Source: Arcuatula senhousia (lineage: Eukaryota > Mollusca > Bivalvia > Mytilida > Mytilidae). From it: a stretch of 64,000 nt of DNA. The translations under genes and the position numbers were made by a program. Below the pieces are notes generated by a model, which saw only the letters and a program-made list of their open reading frames with translations, had not been told where the DNA came from and searched no databases. The stretch covers positions 1-64,000 of the forward strand of contig CAXARO010001020.1 of NCBI GenBank assembly GCA_963971305.1, in the 5' to 3' direction. Positions 22,601 to 31,860 of the stretch are shown here, in pieces. Every line of letters begins with the position of its first letter. The first letter of the stretch is position 1.

Positions 22601-23711
22601 TCTTATCGAACTCTACAAACGGGCCTTAAGCGTGCACAGGGTATTGCTCTCGCAATACATGGGACATCCGTCCTTTTCGATGGACTAGATTCTTTTCTTG
22701 AGACCATCCTTGTATTGTCCATTTTCTACGTATTGTCTTTATTAATAAATAAAATAATTTAGTAAGATTTGATTCATATTGTTGGTTTCAAATTTAGGTC
22801 TGTCACCCATTTACTTCCAGTTCTCCAAAAACCGGTCATTTTTGTCCTATTTGGCCCATTTTTTTCTATTACTTCTTACGTGTACAAAATCCACAATATC
22901 TCTGGCAATGATCTCTTGCCCATGATCCATAGTTGGAGCACAAGTAAGTCGCATTACCATATTCATGACAGTTTGTAATGTTGTCTTGGCATGGGTCAAA
23001 GGTTGGGTTTGTTGCTGCCAAAACTACAAAAAAGTTACAGACAAAATAGCGCTGTATTAGAGATGTGCTTACAAAACCTTATATGCTTTGAATCCTTTGC
23101 ATTATATTTTTAATCTGTGGAAAAATACACATTCACCTACCACATTGAAGGCTGCTTGTTGTTTTCTGTTGGGGATTTTAATCGCCATTTATATAGGTAT
23201 GTAGATTGTGTCGCGTTCTCTTATTCCACGTTTTTTTTCTATATATTTGTTATGTTTGTTGGTTAGCTGTTAGTGCTTTATTCTGATAACGTTTTATGTT
23301 TGGCGAATAGTTTTATGGCGAAAGAAACTTTTGGTATCTTTTTGTCTGCGTTTTCAAGATATATTGGGATTGACACTTCTATTGTCATAAAGTAATTTTG
23401 TTAGTTATTTTCTTTATTTGATTGTCAATTTAACATAAAAGTATTAAATTTGCAAAAAAAAAAAAAAAACAGCAACAAAAAACGAAAAGCAAAAGAAAAA
23501 AAATGCGTTAACAATATCCAGTTATACACCATGACCGTAACCGTAAAAAATGTCGTTTACCTTTTGAAATTTGATAAAATGAAAATACATGTATATTGGT
23601 TTCTTTAACGTTTCTAAAATCCACGTTTGCCAAATTCTTACCTGTCGTTATAAAGCTCTCGAACACGACTATAAATGTCACCGTACGAAAAAAATAGTTG
23701 TATAGGAACAT
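7538..23711 (-). CDS. ShKV-B: secreted ShK/VWC multidomain protein, 17 visible exons
   Basis: Exons: 23711-23642, 23023-22880, 21131-21003, 19796-19782, 18684-18567, 17883-17741, 17351-17237, 16655-16516, 15252-15115, 13367-13335, 12767-12653, 12184-11985, 11358-11344, 10130-10011, 9440-9321, 9034-8915, 7639-7538. All borders are AG/GT and all phases agree, giving about 612 codons. Order: signal peptide, two ShK, linker, two VWC (two exons each), ShK, linker, VWC, linker, four ShK. ShK modules are six-cysteine folds named after an anemone potassium-channel blocker but common in ordinary secreted proteins; VWC modules are extracellular binding modules. No enzyme domain is seen. It is a near-colinear paralogue of ShKV-A. 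The protein should be secreted and disulfide-rich; its function is unknown. The 3' end is unresolved: the last exon ends at a possible GTAGGT donor. Confidence 0.8.
8915..9034 (-). CDS. ShKV-B exon 16, ShK module 6 (short type)
   Basis: 40 codons in phase 1-1. CTDSTLVKCSDSHVCSD then LCPFTCGSCG. Donor TGTG|GTACGT. The closest ShKV-A exon is 51970-52089. Confidence 0.88.
9321..9440 (-). CDS. ShKV-B exon 15, ShK module 5 (short type)
   Basis: 40 codons in phase 1-1. CTDSTMVKCSDSHICSD then LCPATCGLC. Same length and phase as exons 14 and 16, which indicates exon duplication. Confidence 0.88.
10011..10130 (-). CDS. ShKV-B exon 14, ShK module 4 (short type)
   Basis: 40 codons in phase 1-1. CADSTIVRCSDSHVCSD then MCPLTCGLC, six cysteines. 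It is the first of three 120-nt exons in a row of very similar sequence. Confidence 0.88.
10558..10700 (+). repeat. Dispersed SINE-like repeat R1, copy 2
   Basis: AGTGTACGCGACACAACCA, then AGTCAGCAGTCTTCAA and TTGCATTGGCCCAAGA, the R1 motif order. Intronic. Confidence 0.7.
10868..10960 (+). repeat. Dispersed repeat R2, fragment
   Basis: TATCTTCCAAATATACTTAC, then GAATGCTGGTTGATGATAGG and a TTACTC block. A divergent R2 copy in an intron. Confidence 0.5.
11344..11358 (-). CDS. ShKV-B exon 13, 15-nt linker microexon
   Basis: TTTTAG acceptor and GTAAGT donor around 15 nt in phase 1-1 encoding TTTV. No ShKV-A counterpart was found. It is short enough to occur by chance. Confidence 0.45.
   Translation of the reverse strand, partial: LPRL
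11985..12184 (-). CDS. ShKV-B exon 12, VWC module 3, second half and Ser-rich tail
   Basis: 200 nt, phase 2 to 1. CPKFDNIPTGCQLV, then YCCESVQCNF, followed by about 40 Ser/Asn-rich residues. The paralogous exon is 55868-56082. Confidence 0.87.
12653..12767 (-). CDS. ShKV-B exon 11, VWC module 3, first half
   Basis: 115 nt, phase 1 to 2. YGKTYNHGESWNTSCGVQC then VCENALYGYYRC. Very similar to 56766-56880. Confidence 0.9.
13335..13367 (-). CDS. ShKV-B exon 10, 33-nt linker exon
   Basis: TTTACAG acceptor, GTAAGT donor, phase 1-1. Encodes an acidic/proline linker EPSPSENRNI. In the same place as the 27-nt VPPPPADS exon at 57811-57837 of ShKV-A. Confidence 0.65.
13605..13775 (+). repeat. Dispersed repeat R2, best uninterrupted copy
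   Basis: TCTGTTCGAACCGTTTGG, then CTTCCAATGTTTTGATTCAA, GCTGCTGACGAGAGGTTACT and ATCGATATACAGCAT. Used as reference for the copies at 6136, 10868, 43705 and 59190. Confidence 0.7.
13871..14300. repeat. Inverted-repeat pair bounding about 430 bp
   Basis: The 27-nt stretch at 13871-13897 (GTCATGAGAGGAAATTCGTT onward) is repeated inverted at 14274-14300 with one mismatch. It could be a small TIR element; no target duplication was recognised. Confidence 0.5.
14755..15010. repeat. Cluster of TCATGA-type palindromic repeats
   Basis: About ten imperfect copies of a GTCATG(A/G).ATTTCATGAC type motif in 250 bp, on both strands because the core is palindromic. Intronic, with no frame. Possibly an old fold-back element. 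Confidence 0.55.
15115..15252 (-). CDS. ShKV-B exon 9, ShK module 3
   Basis: 46 codons in phase 1-1: VKPKCEDKIDNC and then PWAYERCIKFCNLCG. The counterpart is 58910-59038, which shares PWARDRCLKYCNFCG. Confidence 0.9.
15477..15852. mobile_element. TTAA-flanked inverted-repeat element, 376 bp
   Basis: Ends GGATGGTCACT and AGTGACCATCC are perfect inverted repeats, with TTAA on both outer sides (15473-15476, 15853-15856). No open frame. It lies in the intron between the ShK exon at 15115-15252 and the VWC exon at 16516-16655. Confidence 0.75.
15870..16060 (+). repeat. 45-bp GC-rich minisatellite (about 3 units)
   Basis: The motif CGCGGAAGTC recurs at 15932, 15977 and 16022, a 45-bp period, inside an AT-rich intron. 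The unit includes GGGTGTTGTCGGGGAAATAA. Both strands are open through it because 45 is a multiple of three; a real coding role is unlikely. Confidence 0.85.
16516..16655 (-). CDS. ShKV-B exon 8, VWC-like module 2, second half
   Basis: 140 nt, phase 2 to 1. LPNECTLVPNSAGCEEPRC in place of the usual CC..C end: one cysteine of the pair is missing. It ends GYGSITG before a GTATAC donor. The paralogous exon is 59376-59512. Confidence 0.82.
17237..17351 (-). CDS. ShKV-B exon 7, VWC-like module 2, first half
   Basis: 115 nt, phase 1 to 2. Contains YRQDQTWTDGTDYRCTC, so the first cysteine of the usual WTDGC core is replaced by threonine. The ShKV-A copy has methionine there, so the loss predates the duplication. 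Confidence 0.85.
17741..17883 (-). CDS. ShKV-B exon 6, VWC module 1, second half
   Basis: 143 nt, phase 2 to 1. CPIYYNLPSEC then TCCKEPVC, the CC..C end of a VWC module, followed by a polar tail ending DGSG. The paralogous exon is 60851-60993. Confidence 0.9.
18567..18684 (-). CDS. ShKV-B exon 5, VWC module 1, first half
   Basis: 118 nt, phase 1 to 2. Contains YNTGDTWTDGCDYTCQC, the W and CxC core of VWC modules. Nearly identical in plan to 61568-61685. Confidence 0.9.
19247..19414. mobile_element. Short TIR element with TA flanks, 168 bp
   Basis: Ends CTGTAAAAGGG and CCCCTTTTACAG are inverted repeats, with TA on both outer sides and inner TTTCGCG/CGCGAAA blocks. TA duplication and small size fit a Tc1/mariner-type MITE (inference). 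It lies in a ShKV-B intron. Confidence 0.7.
19782..19796 (-). CDS. ShKV-B exon 4, 15-nt linker microexon
   Basis: Between a TTTCAG acceptor and a GTAAGT donor lie 15 nt in phase 1-1 encoding a TEGF linker. The ShKV-A counterpart is the 24-nt exon at 62033-62056, in the same place between ShK and VWC. Confidence 0.65.
20070..20165 (+). repeat. Dispersed repeat R3, copy 1
   Basis: Core ATGGTCCTGACTTGGTACAG followed by TTTCATG.CGCACCAAAC. Other copies are near 42150, 54860 and 60325, all in introns. Confidence 0.6.
21003..21131 (-). CDS. ShKV-B exon 3, ShK module 2 (long type)
   Basis: 43 codons in phase 1-1, starting LFTTPAPPC and ending RFCGHCG. It matches the LFTTPEPPC exon at 62692-62820 of ShKV-A in start, length and phase. 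Confidence 0.87.
21474..21790. repeat. 56-bp minisatellite, about 5.7 units
   Basis: AGTACGG-type unit starts at 21474, 21530, 21586, 21642, 21698 and 21754, an exact 56-bp period. The unit contains GGTACAGCTGT and ATACACTGTGTTACAATATT. Intronic. Confidence 0.9.
22550..22705 (-). repeat. tRNA-derived SINE relic, truncated copy
   Basis: Homologous to 60545-60835: the shared blocks are TTTGCGAGTG, ACTCTTATCGAA.TCTACAAA and GGCATTGCTCTC-like sequence. The tRNA-like head is missing here. Confidence 0.55.
22880..23023 (-). CDS. ShKV-B exon 2, ShK module 1 (long type)
   Basis: 48 codons in phase 1-1. Cysteines follow the ShK order, ending C.RYCGFC, with the core WARDHC. The donor ACAC|GTAAG uses the same offset as the first visible ShK exon of ShKV-A. 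Confidence 0.85.
23140..23240 (-). repeat. Dispersed SINE-like repeat R1, divergent copy
   Basis: Reverse-strand R1: ATTGAAGGCTGCTTGTTGTT, then GTGTCGCGTTCTCTTATTCCA. Lies upstream of ShKV-B exon 2. Confidence 0.6.
23642..23711 (-). CDS. ShKV-B exon 1 (signal peptide)
   Basis: ATG at 23711, then a hydrophobic segment with VTFIVVF (23 residues in all), ending ACAG|GTAAGA in phase 1. This phase joins the next ShK exon. The position, phase and hydrophobicity make it the likely first coding exon. Confidence 0.65.
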
Positions 23712-24575
23712 GGTTAACTGTCACCTTATCAGACCTTCCACACTCAAGCTATTCGGAATGTAAGATAAGGACACTGATAAATGTACTATGCATAGTATGA
23801 ATAGTAAAATGAACAAAATATTGTACAATTCTGATAACATTTGTTCTAATTTTTATTCCAACTGAGTGCAGTGATACTTATGGAAAAAAGATCATTTGCA
23901 GCGAAATTTTTGGTCACCAATAGCAAAGCATATACGGCACAACAAAATTATCAGTTTAATTTACCTATGCTTTTCTTCTTTTCTTCACAGACACTGGGTC
24001 GATAACCTCAAGCCCAGTCGACACAGACTTGTCTTGTCTAGACACACGATTTTTTTCCTCTCAATTTGAATATGTTGTTGGTTTTTTTTTTATTTCCGAT
24101 TGTTTTAATTTTCCTTTAAGCTTCTTACAAATCTTTTGTGGTATAGTACGTATTGACACATTAAGTCTTTTTTTATTTTTAAAATCGCTTTGGATTGGCG
24201 ACCATTCAAAATTATAACTTAATATTAAATACAGATGAAATTGCAAAAACAAAGATGGTGCAGTAAATGGCCACCATTTGGGACAAACATGTGTTTGCAA
24301 TTTTGAACCGTGCATACCTGATTTCTCGAACCCAATACCAAATTTGATAACGATTGTATAATCATTAAGTTTTCGTCTATCTTAAGTACTAATGACGGTC
24401 GCCATTTTGAAACCGGTAGTCCTATTGAAATATATTTTTTTAAAATCTGCAAGTTTCCGCAAGTCTATCTAAATAACAAGTTTCACATTAATCTCATAAT
24501 TTTTGTTGTTGACTGAGCAAGTACATTATCTAGCGGAATAGGAAGAATAAATATAGACCAGATTGTCGAGGCGGT
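23712..24575. other. Upstream region of ShKV-B
   Basis: Should contain the ShKV-B promoter. No TATA box or other element I would defend was found. Short open frames here are AT-rich with no homology I recognise. Confidence 0.4.
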
Positions 24576-24579
24576 AAGA

Positions 24580-24835
24580 CTTAGGTCTGAAAATCGGTCT
24601 GGAAAGAAAACTGAGAACAAGTCGATGATATAAGATTGACAAAACTAAGGCACTGCTGACAGATAATATTATTGATTTCCTTATGATTGGCGAGACCAAA
24701 TTTGAAAATACCTTCAGTGATAGCCTATTCCAAATTGAAGGCTACAATCTTCAAAGGAAAGATAGATGCCAGCATGTAGGTGGACTTCTCAAACTTCTAA
24801 CACTTAGGCAGCAACCATTTGAAAGTCTGGAGGGT
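24580..24835 (+). pseudogene. Decayed LINE A, endonuclease N-terminal part
   Basis: Conceptual reading gives KIDKTKALLTDNIIDFLMIGE then TKF..TFSDSLFQIEGYNL and RKDR, the start of an APE-type endonuclease of a non-LTR retroelement. It is frame-broken and interrupted at about 24836 by a T-rich insertion. Confidence 0.75.
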
Positions 24836-25050
24836 TATGGATTTTTGCCCCTCGACAATTTATTTTTTTTCTCAAATTTTTTCGAAGACGAGAATTTTTT
24901 TTTTTGAACGACACCGAAAACAATTTTTTTTTCGCAATTTTGTTTACGCTGTGTAGCCCAGGTTCACCACACAATTTATTTTTTTTCTTTCTGGGTCAAG
25001 GACAATTTATTTTTTTTTTAAAAAATTGAAAAAAAAATATTAAAAAAAAA
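24836..25050 (+). repeat. T-rich insertion with CAATTTATTTTTTTT repeats
   Basis: Repeated CGACAATTTATTTTTTTTCT-like blocks split the endonuclease reading of LINE A. It resembles the A/T-rich interiors of the fold-back elements at 33717 and 44820, but I could not place clear ends. Confidence 0.5.
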
Positions 25051-25054
25051 AGCA

Positions 25055-25835
25055 GAAAACATCTGTAATGAACTTTACATAAAGGAACAAAAATGGCGGA
25101 TGATAGGAGCATTTAAACCTCTGTCCATGAAAAAGAGCGGCTTTATGGAACAATTTACTTTTTTTGACAAATGTTTTGCTGCATATGAAAATATGATTGC
25201 TCTTAGTGATCTTAATTTTGATATGCTGTGTTTTGAAAAATGTCAAATTTAAAGGATGTATGTGATATTTTTAACTTATCACAGCTTGTTAAAGGTCCAA
25301 CTTGTTATATACAAGGAGAATACATGGAAAATTTTCGGAAACATAAATATTGGTCACTAAAATAAAACGCAAATCAGTGAAAGTATACTTTATAGAACGT
25401 TGCTCCGGGAGATCAAAATCTTTATATTATTGGAAGACAGTTAAACCTTTCTTTTTAAATAAGGGAAACTGTGGAGAATAGAAAATTGTATTAACTGAAA
25501 ATGACAGAACTGTAAATGACCAAAAAAGAAGTGTCAAATCATTTTAATAACTTTTTCTCCACTAAAGCAGATAAAATAGGAGGAGCAGATGTGATATATA
25601 AACCAGCAACTCAGCTTAGTATTAACAATACTCTAAAGAGAAGAGATCAATGCATGGATTTTGATTTTAGGAATGTTCAAGATGATGTCATAGACAAAAT
25701 TATAAAAAAGAAGTAATGTAAAGAAGGCCACGGGAGCTGATGGTATTCCAGCCAAAGAAGTTAAAAATTGTAAAACATATACTGCACTTCATATTACCAA
25801 ACTTGTAAATTTGTCATTTGTTAATAACTGTTTTC
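25055..25835 (+). pseudogene. Decayed LINE A, endonuclease C-terminal and RT N-terminal part
   Basis: Readable stretches: SDLNFDML (near 25209), the endonuclease DLN motif; HFNNFFSTKADKI; then KKATGADGIPAKEVKN, a typical entry into the reverse-transcriptase domain. At least two frameshifts and a stop. The reading ends at about 25835, where another element starts. Confidence 0.78.
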
Positions 25836-25865
25836 CCCGGAAGCTCCCATTTATCCCCGGGAGCT

Positions 25866-26548
25866 TGAGATAAAGGACACAACGGATTCTAGGAAGTCTG
25901 CTCATATTTAGATCTACATCTAGAAATTGACTCACAAGGAAGACTTTCAACAAGGCTCTATGACAAACGTGATGACTTCAACTTTCCAATCGTCAACTTT
26001 CCCTTCTTGTGTAGCAACATTCCGTCCGCTCCAGCTTATGGAGTTTACGTATCTCAATTGATTCGTTACTCCAGAGCGTGCGGGACTTACATCGATTTCC
26101 TTAGCAGAGCGACACGTCTGACGCAAAAATTGCTCACACAGGGTTATGTTGCTCCTCGGTTGCTGTCTTCACTCAAGAAATTTTACGGAAGACATCATGC
26201 ACTTATAGACAAATATGGGATTTCGATCTCTCAGATGAGTGCAGATGTTGGTTTGTCATAGGGTGTTGTTTTGTCTTCCTTTACTGGATTTGACACGCTG
26301 AATGGACTATTGGCAATGCGACGGGTGTGCTATAGCAAGCAGGAACTGCTTACTCTTCCGGAGCACCTGAGTTCACTCTTGTTTCGACTGGAGTTCGCGT
26401 TGTTGATTGATATTCAGTTATTTTGTGTTTCCATGTTTTACATGTTGTCTGTTTTTGTCCCATTTCTGTTGGTGTTTACTGGTTTTGTCTCTGCCCTTTC
26501 GGACTTTTGATATTCGGATACCCCATTGGTACCTCTGCTTCTTCCAGA
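25866..26548 (+). mobile_element. Retroelement family B, C-terminal coding relic and 3' UTR
   Basis: The frame reads LEIKDTTDSRKSA, then after one frameshift YLDLHLEID, YDKRDDFNFPIVNFPF, GVYVSQLIRYSRACG and FYGRHHALIDKYGIS, with a stop at 26259-26261. I recognise this as the C-terminal region of a reverse-transcriptase protein frequent in invertebrate genomes; the clade is not assigned. The 3' UTR with TATAGCAAGCAGGAACTGCT ends near CTCTGCTTCTTCCAG. It is inserted inside LINE A. Confidence 0.78.
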
Positions 26549-26557
26549 TAAGCTTAA

Positions 26558-28808
26558 AGGAGACTGGACACGATTTTTCACTTTTTTATATTATGATAAA
26601 AATCTGTCATAAAATGCTATTAAATATGAAATACGCCCTTGTTTTGTTGATAAACACTTTAAAACACCACATTTTAGGCATTTGTTTATGACCTCTGAAA
26701 TATGCAAAAATAATCGGCGATTGAGCCCAAAACGAGGCTTGACGTCACACGGGCCACTGGTCCATCATTGCACATTAAAACAATGGTATATAAACAATAA
26801 AAAAAAATCAAGAGAGTTGTTAAGCTTAAATTGACAGTTCTCTAAAATGCATTTTTATGAATATATTTGACCACAGTAACCAACAGAAATAAAGGATCGG
26901 AAATATTTTTAAATAATTTTCATGAATTCGATTTTTTTTTAGAGCAGTCAGTCTGTAAAGCTTGTTAGTCGTAGTGGCAGAAATAAAGTTTGCTCTGTGC
27001 ATTTTTACATGACTACGACTCATTGGCGGATCCATGGGGTTCGGAACCACCCTTTTCTCTGAATTCTTTTTTAATTTTCGTGTACATGGTGTAGTTAAGC
27101 AAAATAGGTTTGGAGCCTGAATGCGAAACCCCCTTTCGAAAATGTCTGAATCTGCCCCTGCAACGTTAACCGGCCGTGGACCCATTTACTCTGTGAAAAA
27201 TTGCTATCTTTGCGTTATTTAGCACCCAACGGGCAAAGGTCTTTTCATACCCAGACAAAAGACCTTTCCAGGGCTCTATGTTCAGAAAGAAAAAAAAAGA
27301 CTTAATTAAGACTGATATTCTGGTTTACTCTTATTTTGATTTTATCTCTGGTTTACTGTATTATGATTTTATATTTTATTTTAATTTTTTTCATTGAAAT
27401 TCAGATAAACGTTACATTCCAAAATTTTGTATAAATGAAGGGTTGTAAATTAATACATCCCGTGGTTTGTGTATTACTTTATTTCAGGTTGATTGAAGCT
27501 GCAGGTAATTACAGTTGTTTGAAGGTTCAGTGATCATACTGGACTGCCGCACCGCAGGTGTCATACCTGTCAAAGTACTGTGAATTTACAACAGGTGTTA
27601 CAATCACCCAATGTGAAGTAAGCGGTCAATGCTCACACACATTTGCATCATAAATTAATTAGAGTTCTTCTAGTTCTTCTTTGTTTGATCCTGTTACCTT
27701 GAAACATATGGAAGAGGGATATTTTAGAGGTGATGGGTTCGTCCATAAGTAGATCCGTAAGAATAAATATGTACGTTGTAAGTCTTTAGGGATTTTTAGA
27801 TCTGCCGGACTTCAAGTTCCTATTTTGGGACAGCGGAGGCATCAATGGACACATTCCTTCTTTATTTCAGTTCAAACCTAAATTGTTGCGTTCTTCTGTT
27901 CAGTGTAGAGACTTCACAATAAAAAGCTTTGTCAGGCCGTCAGACAAGTCCAGCAAAAACTGATTCGGTCCAGCAAAGATTTTAGGAATTTTAAATTGAT
28001 TGATTGATTGATTGATTGGTATCTGCTAAGGAATTTTAAATTGAAATGTTAGCACCAGGGCCTTCCATAACTAATAATGTGTATTAGAAGACCCTGTTAG
28101 CACACATGCACCAAAATGTATGTTCGGTCCGGGAAAAGTAAAAATACCTTCAGAATCACTGTTATTAAACATCAGCTCGTATAAAACTTAAATCTCAGTT
28201 GTCTAAATCGTATAAAAATGTAATACCATGTAATTGCCCCCCCCCCCCCCAAAAAAAAAAGTTTTAACAACACTTAGTGTTGATAAATGTTTTATATTGG
28301 AATTGAATGAATATATTGGCACAATTACTTTACATATGATGCATTTAATTTAAAATTTAAAATTTGTATAAACTAATTTGCAGCATGAGCAAAATTTGTC
28401 GGAAGCTGCATATTCAATAGGGTATATTTAGACCCTAAATTTCAGTCGCTATTCTAAATAATCATGGGTCAATCTTTTAAGATATTTTCAATATCCATGG
28501 CTGAATTCGGAAACTCAGAAAAAATTCCCATATTTTCTTTTTTATTAATTCAAAAACGATATCATATTGCATTAACTGCCATTAACTTCTTATGCAGTAA
28601 AACGACAACTGGTCCATATTGCGTCATCAGGTCACGTGACGCCTATCTCATTATAATTTTCTGGATTGGCGGAAGCGATAAAATGTGATGCTAATTACTC
28701 TAATTATGACCTTATTCAGGAGAATTGATTAGTTTTATGGTGTTTTTTACTGGTTATGATGATAATAAGATTTAATATAAAAATATCAAAAATCGTGTCC
28801 AGTCTCCT
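26558..28808. mobile_element. TTAA-flanked TIR element, 2251 bp
   Basis: A perfect 21-bp inverted repeat at 26558-26578 (AGGAGACTGGACACGATTTT, plus one T) and 28788-28808, with TTAA at 26554-26557 and 28809-28812. No transposase frame was recognised inside. The interior holds a (C)n(A)n run near 28240 and a TGAT microsatellite near 27996. It sits just after the 3' end of retroelement B. Confidence 0.85.
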
Positions 28809-28974
28809 TTAAGCAAGCCCAAGTCACTTCCATTTAAGAGTGGCCCATTACGAAAAAAAAAAACTACCTACCAGTTAGTGTATTGCCCATTTTTTTTCCT
28901 AAATTTTTTTAAAAGATGCTTGAAATTTAACTTTCAGATTATTTTGATATAATATTTAACCATTTTTATGTGCT

Positions 28975-29465
28975 TTCAGCCGTGGGCACGAATGTCAGAC
29001 CACGCCACCTATACTATTAGAAGACTGTCGAGAAGCACTCGATAAAAATCAGTATATAGAATGCGGCAATACTTATGGATCTGTCAAAGGCTTTTGACTG
29101 CCTCCCCCATAACATTTTGTTGATCAATTATCTGCATATGGGGTATCTCCAGGGTCAGTTGCTCTTTGAAAATCTTATTTTACTAACTCCAAGCAACAAA
29201 TTATGCATTAATATTTTGAGTGGTTTGGCTAACAATTAAAAAATCCACAAGGTCACATACTTGTTGGACCTTTGATATTAAATGTTTTATATATGACATT
29301 TTTCTGTTTGTCAAAAATGGTAGCCACTATAATTATGCTGATGATAATACTTTGTCTTTATGCAGTCCCGATTATGATTTGCTTATTTCAACTTTGGAAT
29401 CTGAGTCTAAAATACTTATTGACTTGTTTCAAATTTAACAAGATGCAAGCAAATCCAGATAAGTA
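28975..29465 (+). pseudogene. Decayed LINE A, reverse-transcriptase catalytic part
   Basis: Frame-broken but readable: EDCREALDKNQYI, ILMDLSKAFDCLPHNILLI (first catalytic aspartate, near 29075), then NYADDNTLSLCSPDYDLLIS with the YADD box near 29330. Its order continues the part ending at 25835, so one LINE copy was split. The motif set fits a CR1/jockey-like non-LTR element. Confidence 0.8.
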
Positions 29466-29469
29466 AAGA

Positions 29470-31031
29470 CATTTGAGTCACTTTGTTTATGACAAGATGT
29501 TGCCAATTATTGTGATATAGGCTCCAGAATGAAGATCAGGGGGCCTAGAGTCAGAAAAAGTATGGTTGCTAAGGACTTTTATGTCGGTTGCTATGGACTT
29601 AATGTCACTTCCGGTTGCAAAAACTTACATCTAAACTCAGAAAGTAGTCTTGTTTAAGAATATGTATGGTTGCTATGGACTTTTCATTAAGGTTACCTTG
29701 TTGCTAGGGAATGACCTTGACCCATGACCTTTGACCTCTGACTCTAATTGTAGTTCTTTGCATTCTGATTCATTTAAGTATCCATGTTTACTATACTATC
29801 TGTTATGGTTTTCAAGTTATGGGCAAAAAACGTGTTTCGGCGATACTTGTTTTGGCCGCCATTTTGAAACTGTTCAACCGAATCATGTACTGTTTGGGTT
29901 CAAATTGTAGGTAATTCAATTCTCTTTCAAATAAACCATGTTTTATTCACCATCTTTAATGGTTAAAAAGTTATAAACAAAAATCATTTTAAAAATACGA
30001 ATCAAGGGCAATAACTCAAAAACGACAAGTTTAACGCTTTCGCTCCTGATCACTTTTTGTAGATCTCGACATGGCGAACATTTTTTCCATGTATTGTCCG
30101 CTTCAATTTTGTACGGTTCAGGTGTTATTTCTTAAAAACTGTTAATGGTGTCGGCCAATTTGAAAATGGCTGCCTTTAACCATTCGACTTTGGTCTTAAA
30201 TTGAAGGACCCATAATGACGGTCACAAAAAACTCATATATGTTTACTATATTATTTTTGATGGTTTAAAAGTTATAAGCCAAAAACGAATAAACCGAAAC
30301 GCGTCAAGGGCCATAACTCGAAAACGGTTTGTCGTACAGTGTTCGACCCTTTTTATCAAATAAAGGTCTTAATGAGACGAGTATTTTCCTCATTGCATGT
30401 CTGCTTCAATTTTGTATGGTTTTTAAGCTATACTGCAGACAAGATGTACCATGACCTCTGACCTTGAGATTTGACCTGACCTTGACATTTTTAGATGTAA
30501 CATATGTCACCTAAGATGATTGGTGAAGGTCCCAAAGTCTCTAGGACAAACCGTTTTGAAGAAAAAAATTTTGACGAGTCGTGACACTTTTCGGGTCAAA
30601 AACGCGTAACCAGGAAGTTGATCGAAAAACAATTTTTTGCGTGACGAATCATGACCAGGAGTCTAGCAACAATTTCCTTGCTTCAGATTTTTGATAACGG
30701 TTACGGTTTCTGACTTTATCTGCAGACAAGGTTTTTGGGTTCCGGGCAGATAACTCCGTTACTAAAAGTAGATCGGTTTCGCAGGCCGACTCAAGTCGAG
30801 CCCTGGTAGTGTCGATTGATAATACTAAGTTTCGACATCTGCGGCAGAAAAAAAAAAATAATCATAAGAAATACAGTAAGGTCTTTCCTTCTGTGGAAAG
30901 GAAAGACCTTAATTAACTATATCTTTCCTCGCAGATTTTATTGTCTCGTAAATTTTTGTGTAGTTATTGCAAATTTTTATCAGTCCTTTTAAACGTTTTG
31001 TGTTTTTTTTTTCATTTTCACCCAGGCACTA
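29470..31031. other. Repeat-derived non-coding stretch
   Basis: Contains recurring phrases such as GGGCAATAACTCAAAAACG, GGTTTTTAAGCTAT and TGACCTTTGACCTCTGAC/TGACCTCTGACCTTGAG, plus an inverted pair AAGGTCTTTCCTT/AAGGAAAGACCTT near 30883-30910. It looks like a decayed dispersed element. No gene seen. Confidence 0.45.
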
Positions 31032-31860
31032 TCACGGTCGTTATACTTGTCCTGCGACAACATGTTTTCTACCGATGTTTCTGCTCGTTTTCTACCGATG
31101 TCCTAGATTTCTACCAATGTGATGATAAAAAAACAAACCTGGCAGACGATTTTTTCCAAACAATGATACCCGGCTATTATGGCACTTATAAACAAACTAA
31201 TTTAATTTACATTATTTTGTTTTAAGTATGTACATAAAATTACAGTAAGGGTATTGTTTATTTTTTCCAGCAAGAGACAATTTCCCTTTTTTCAGATAAT
31301 CATGAATATCTGTTTTTAATTACCATTCACTGGGCTGAAAATTATGCTCCATGTTCTAAATAGTTGGACATTTTTAAAGACATATCACTTTTCATTACAA
31401 ATGGCGTATTTTTGATTTTTCGATCATTTAAAAAAAAATATGGTCCTGGTTTTCTAAAGATGTGTCCTGGTTTTCTACCGATGGTCCTGGCATTCTACCG
31501 ATGTGATAATGTGATATATAAAATGACATTTAATGACAAATTGTAAAACTGTATATTTTATTGAACACATAATATTGACTATGAAAAGAAAGTGGAGGTT
31601 CATGAGCAAAGACTGTTTTGCGCACACCAAGAACGCTTTTACAAAATTTAAATAAATGTGTATTTTTCTCAAAAGCTGGCTATCAGAAAATGATAGTATA
31701 TCAACATTTCTTCCACTTATATGGGATTTGTGAAGTGCTTTATATATAATGGGAAATAATCCTCCATATACCAGATTTCATTGTTATATCTAGAATTGCT
31801 GAGGCTGAGGCATGAACGCATTTCTCGGGCTGAAATTGATCTGTACATATACAACAGTAT

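Noticed and set aside
26826..27185. 119-codon open frame inside the TTAA element as a transposase
   Set aside because: No DDE-type motifs or transposase homology; it has the composition of repeat-derived sequence.
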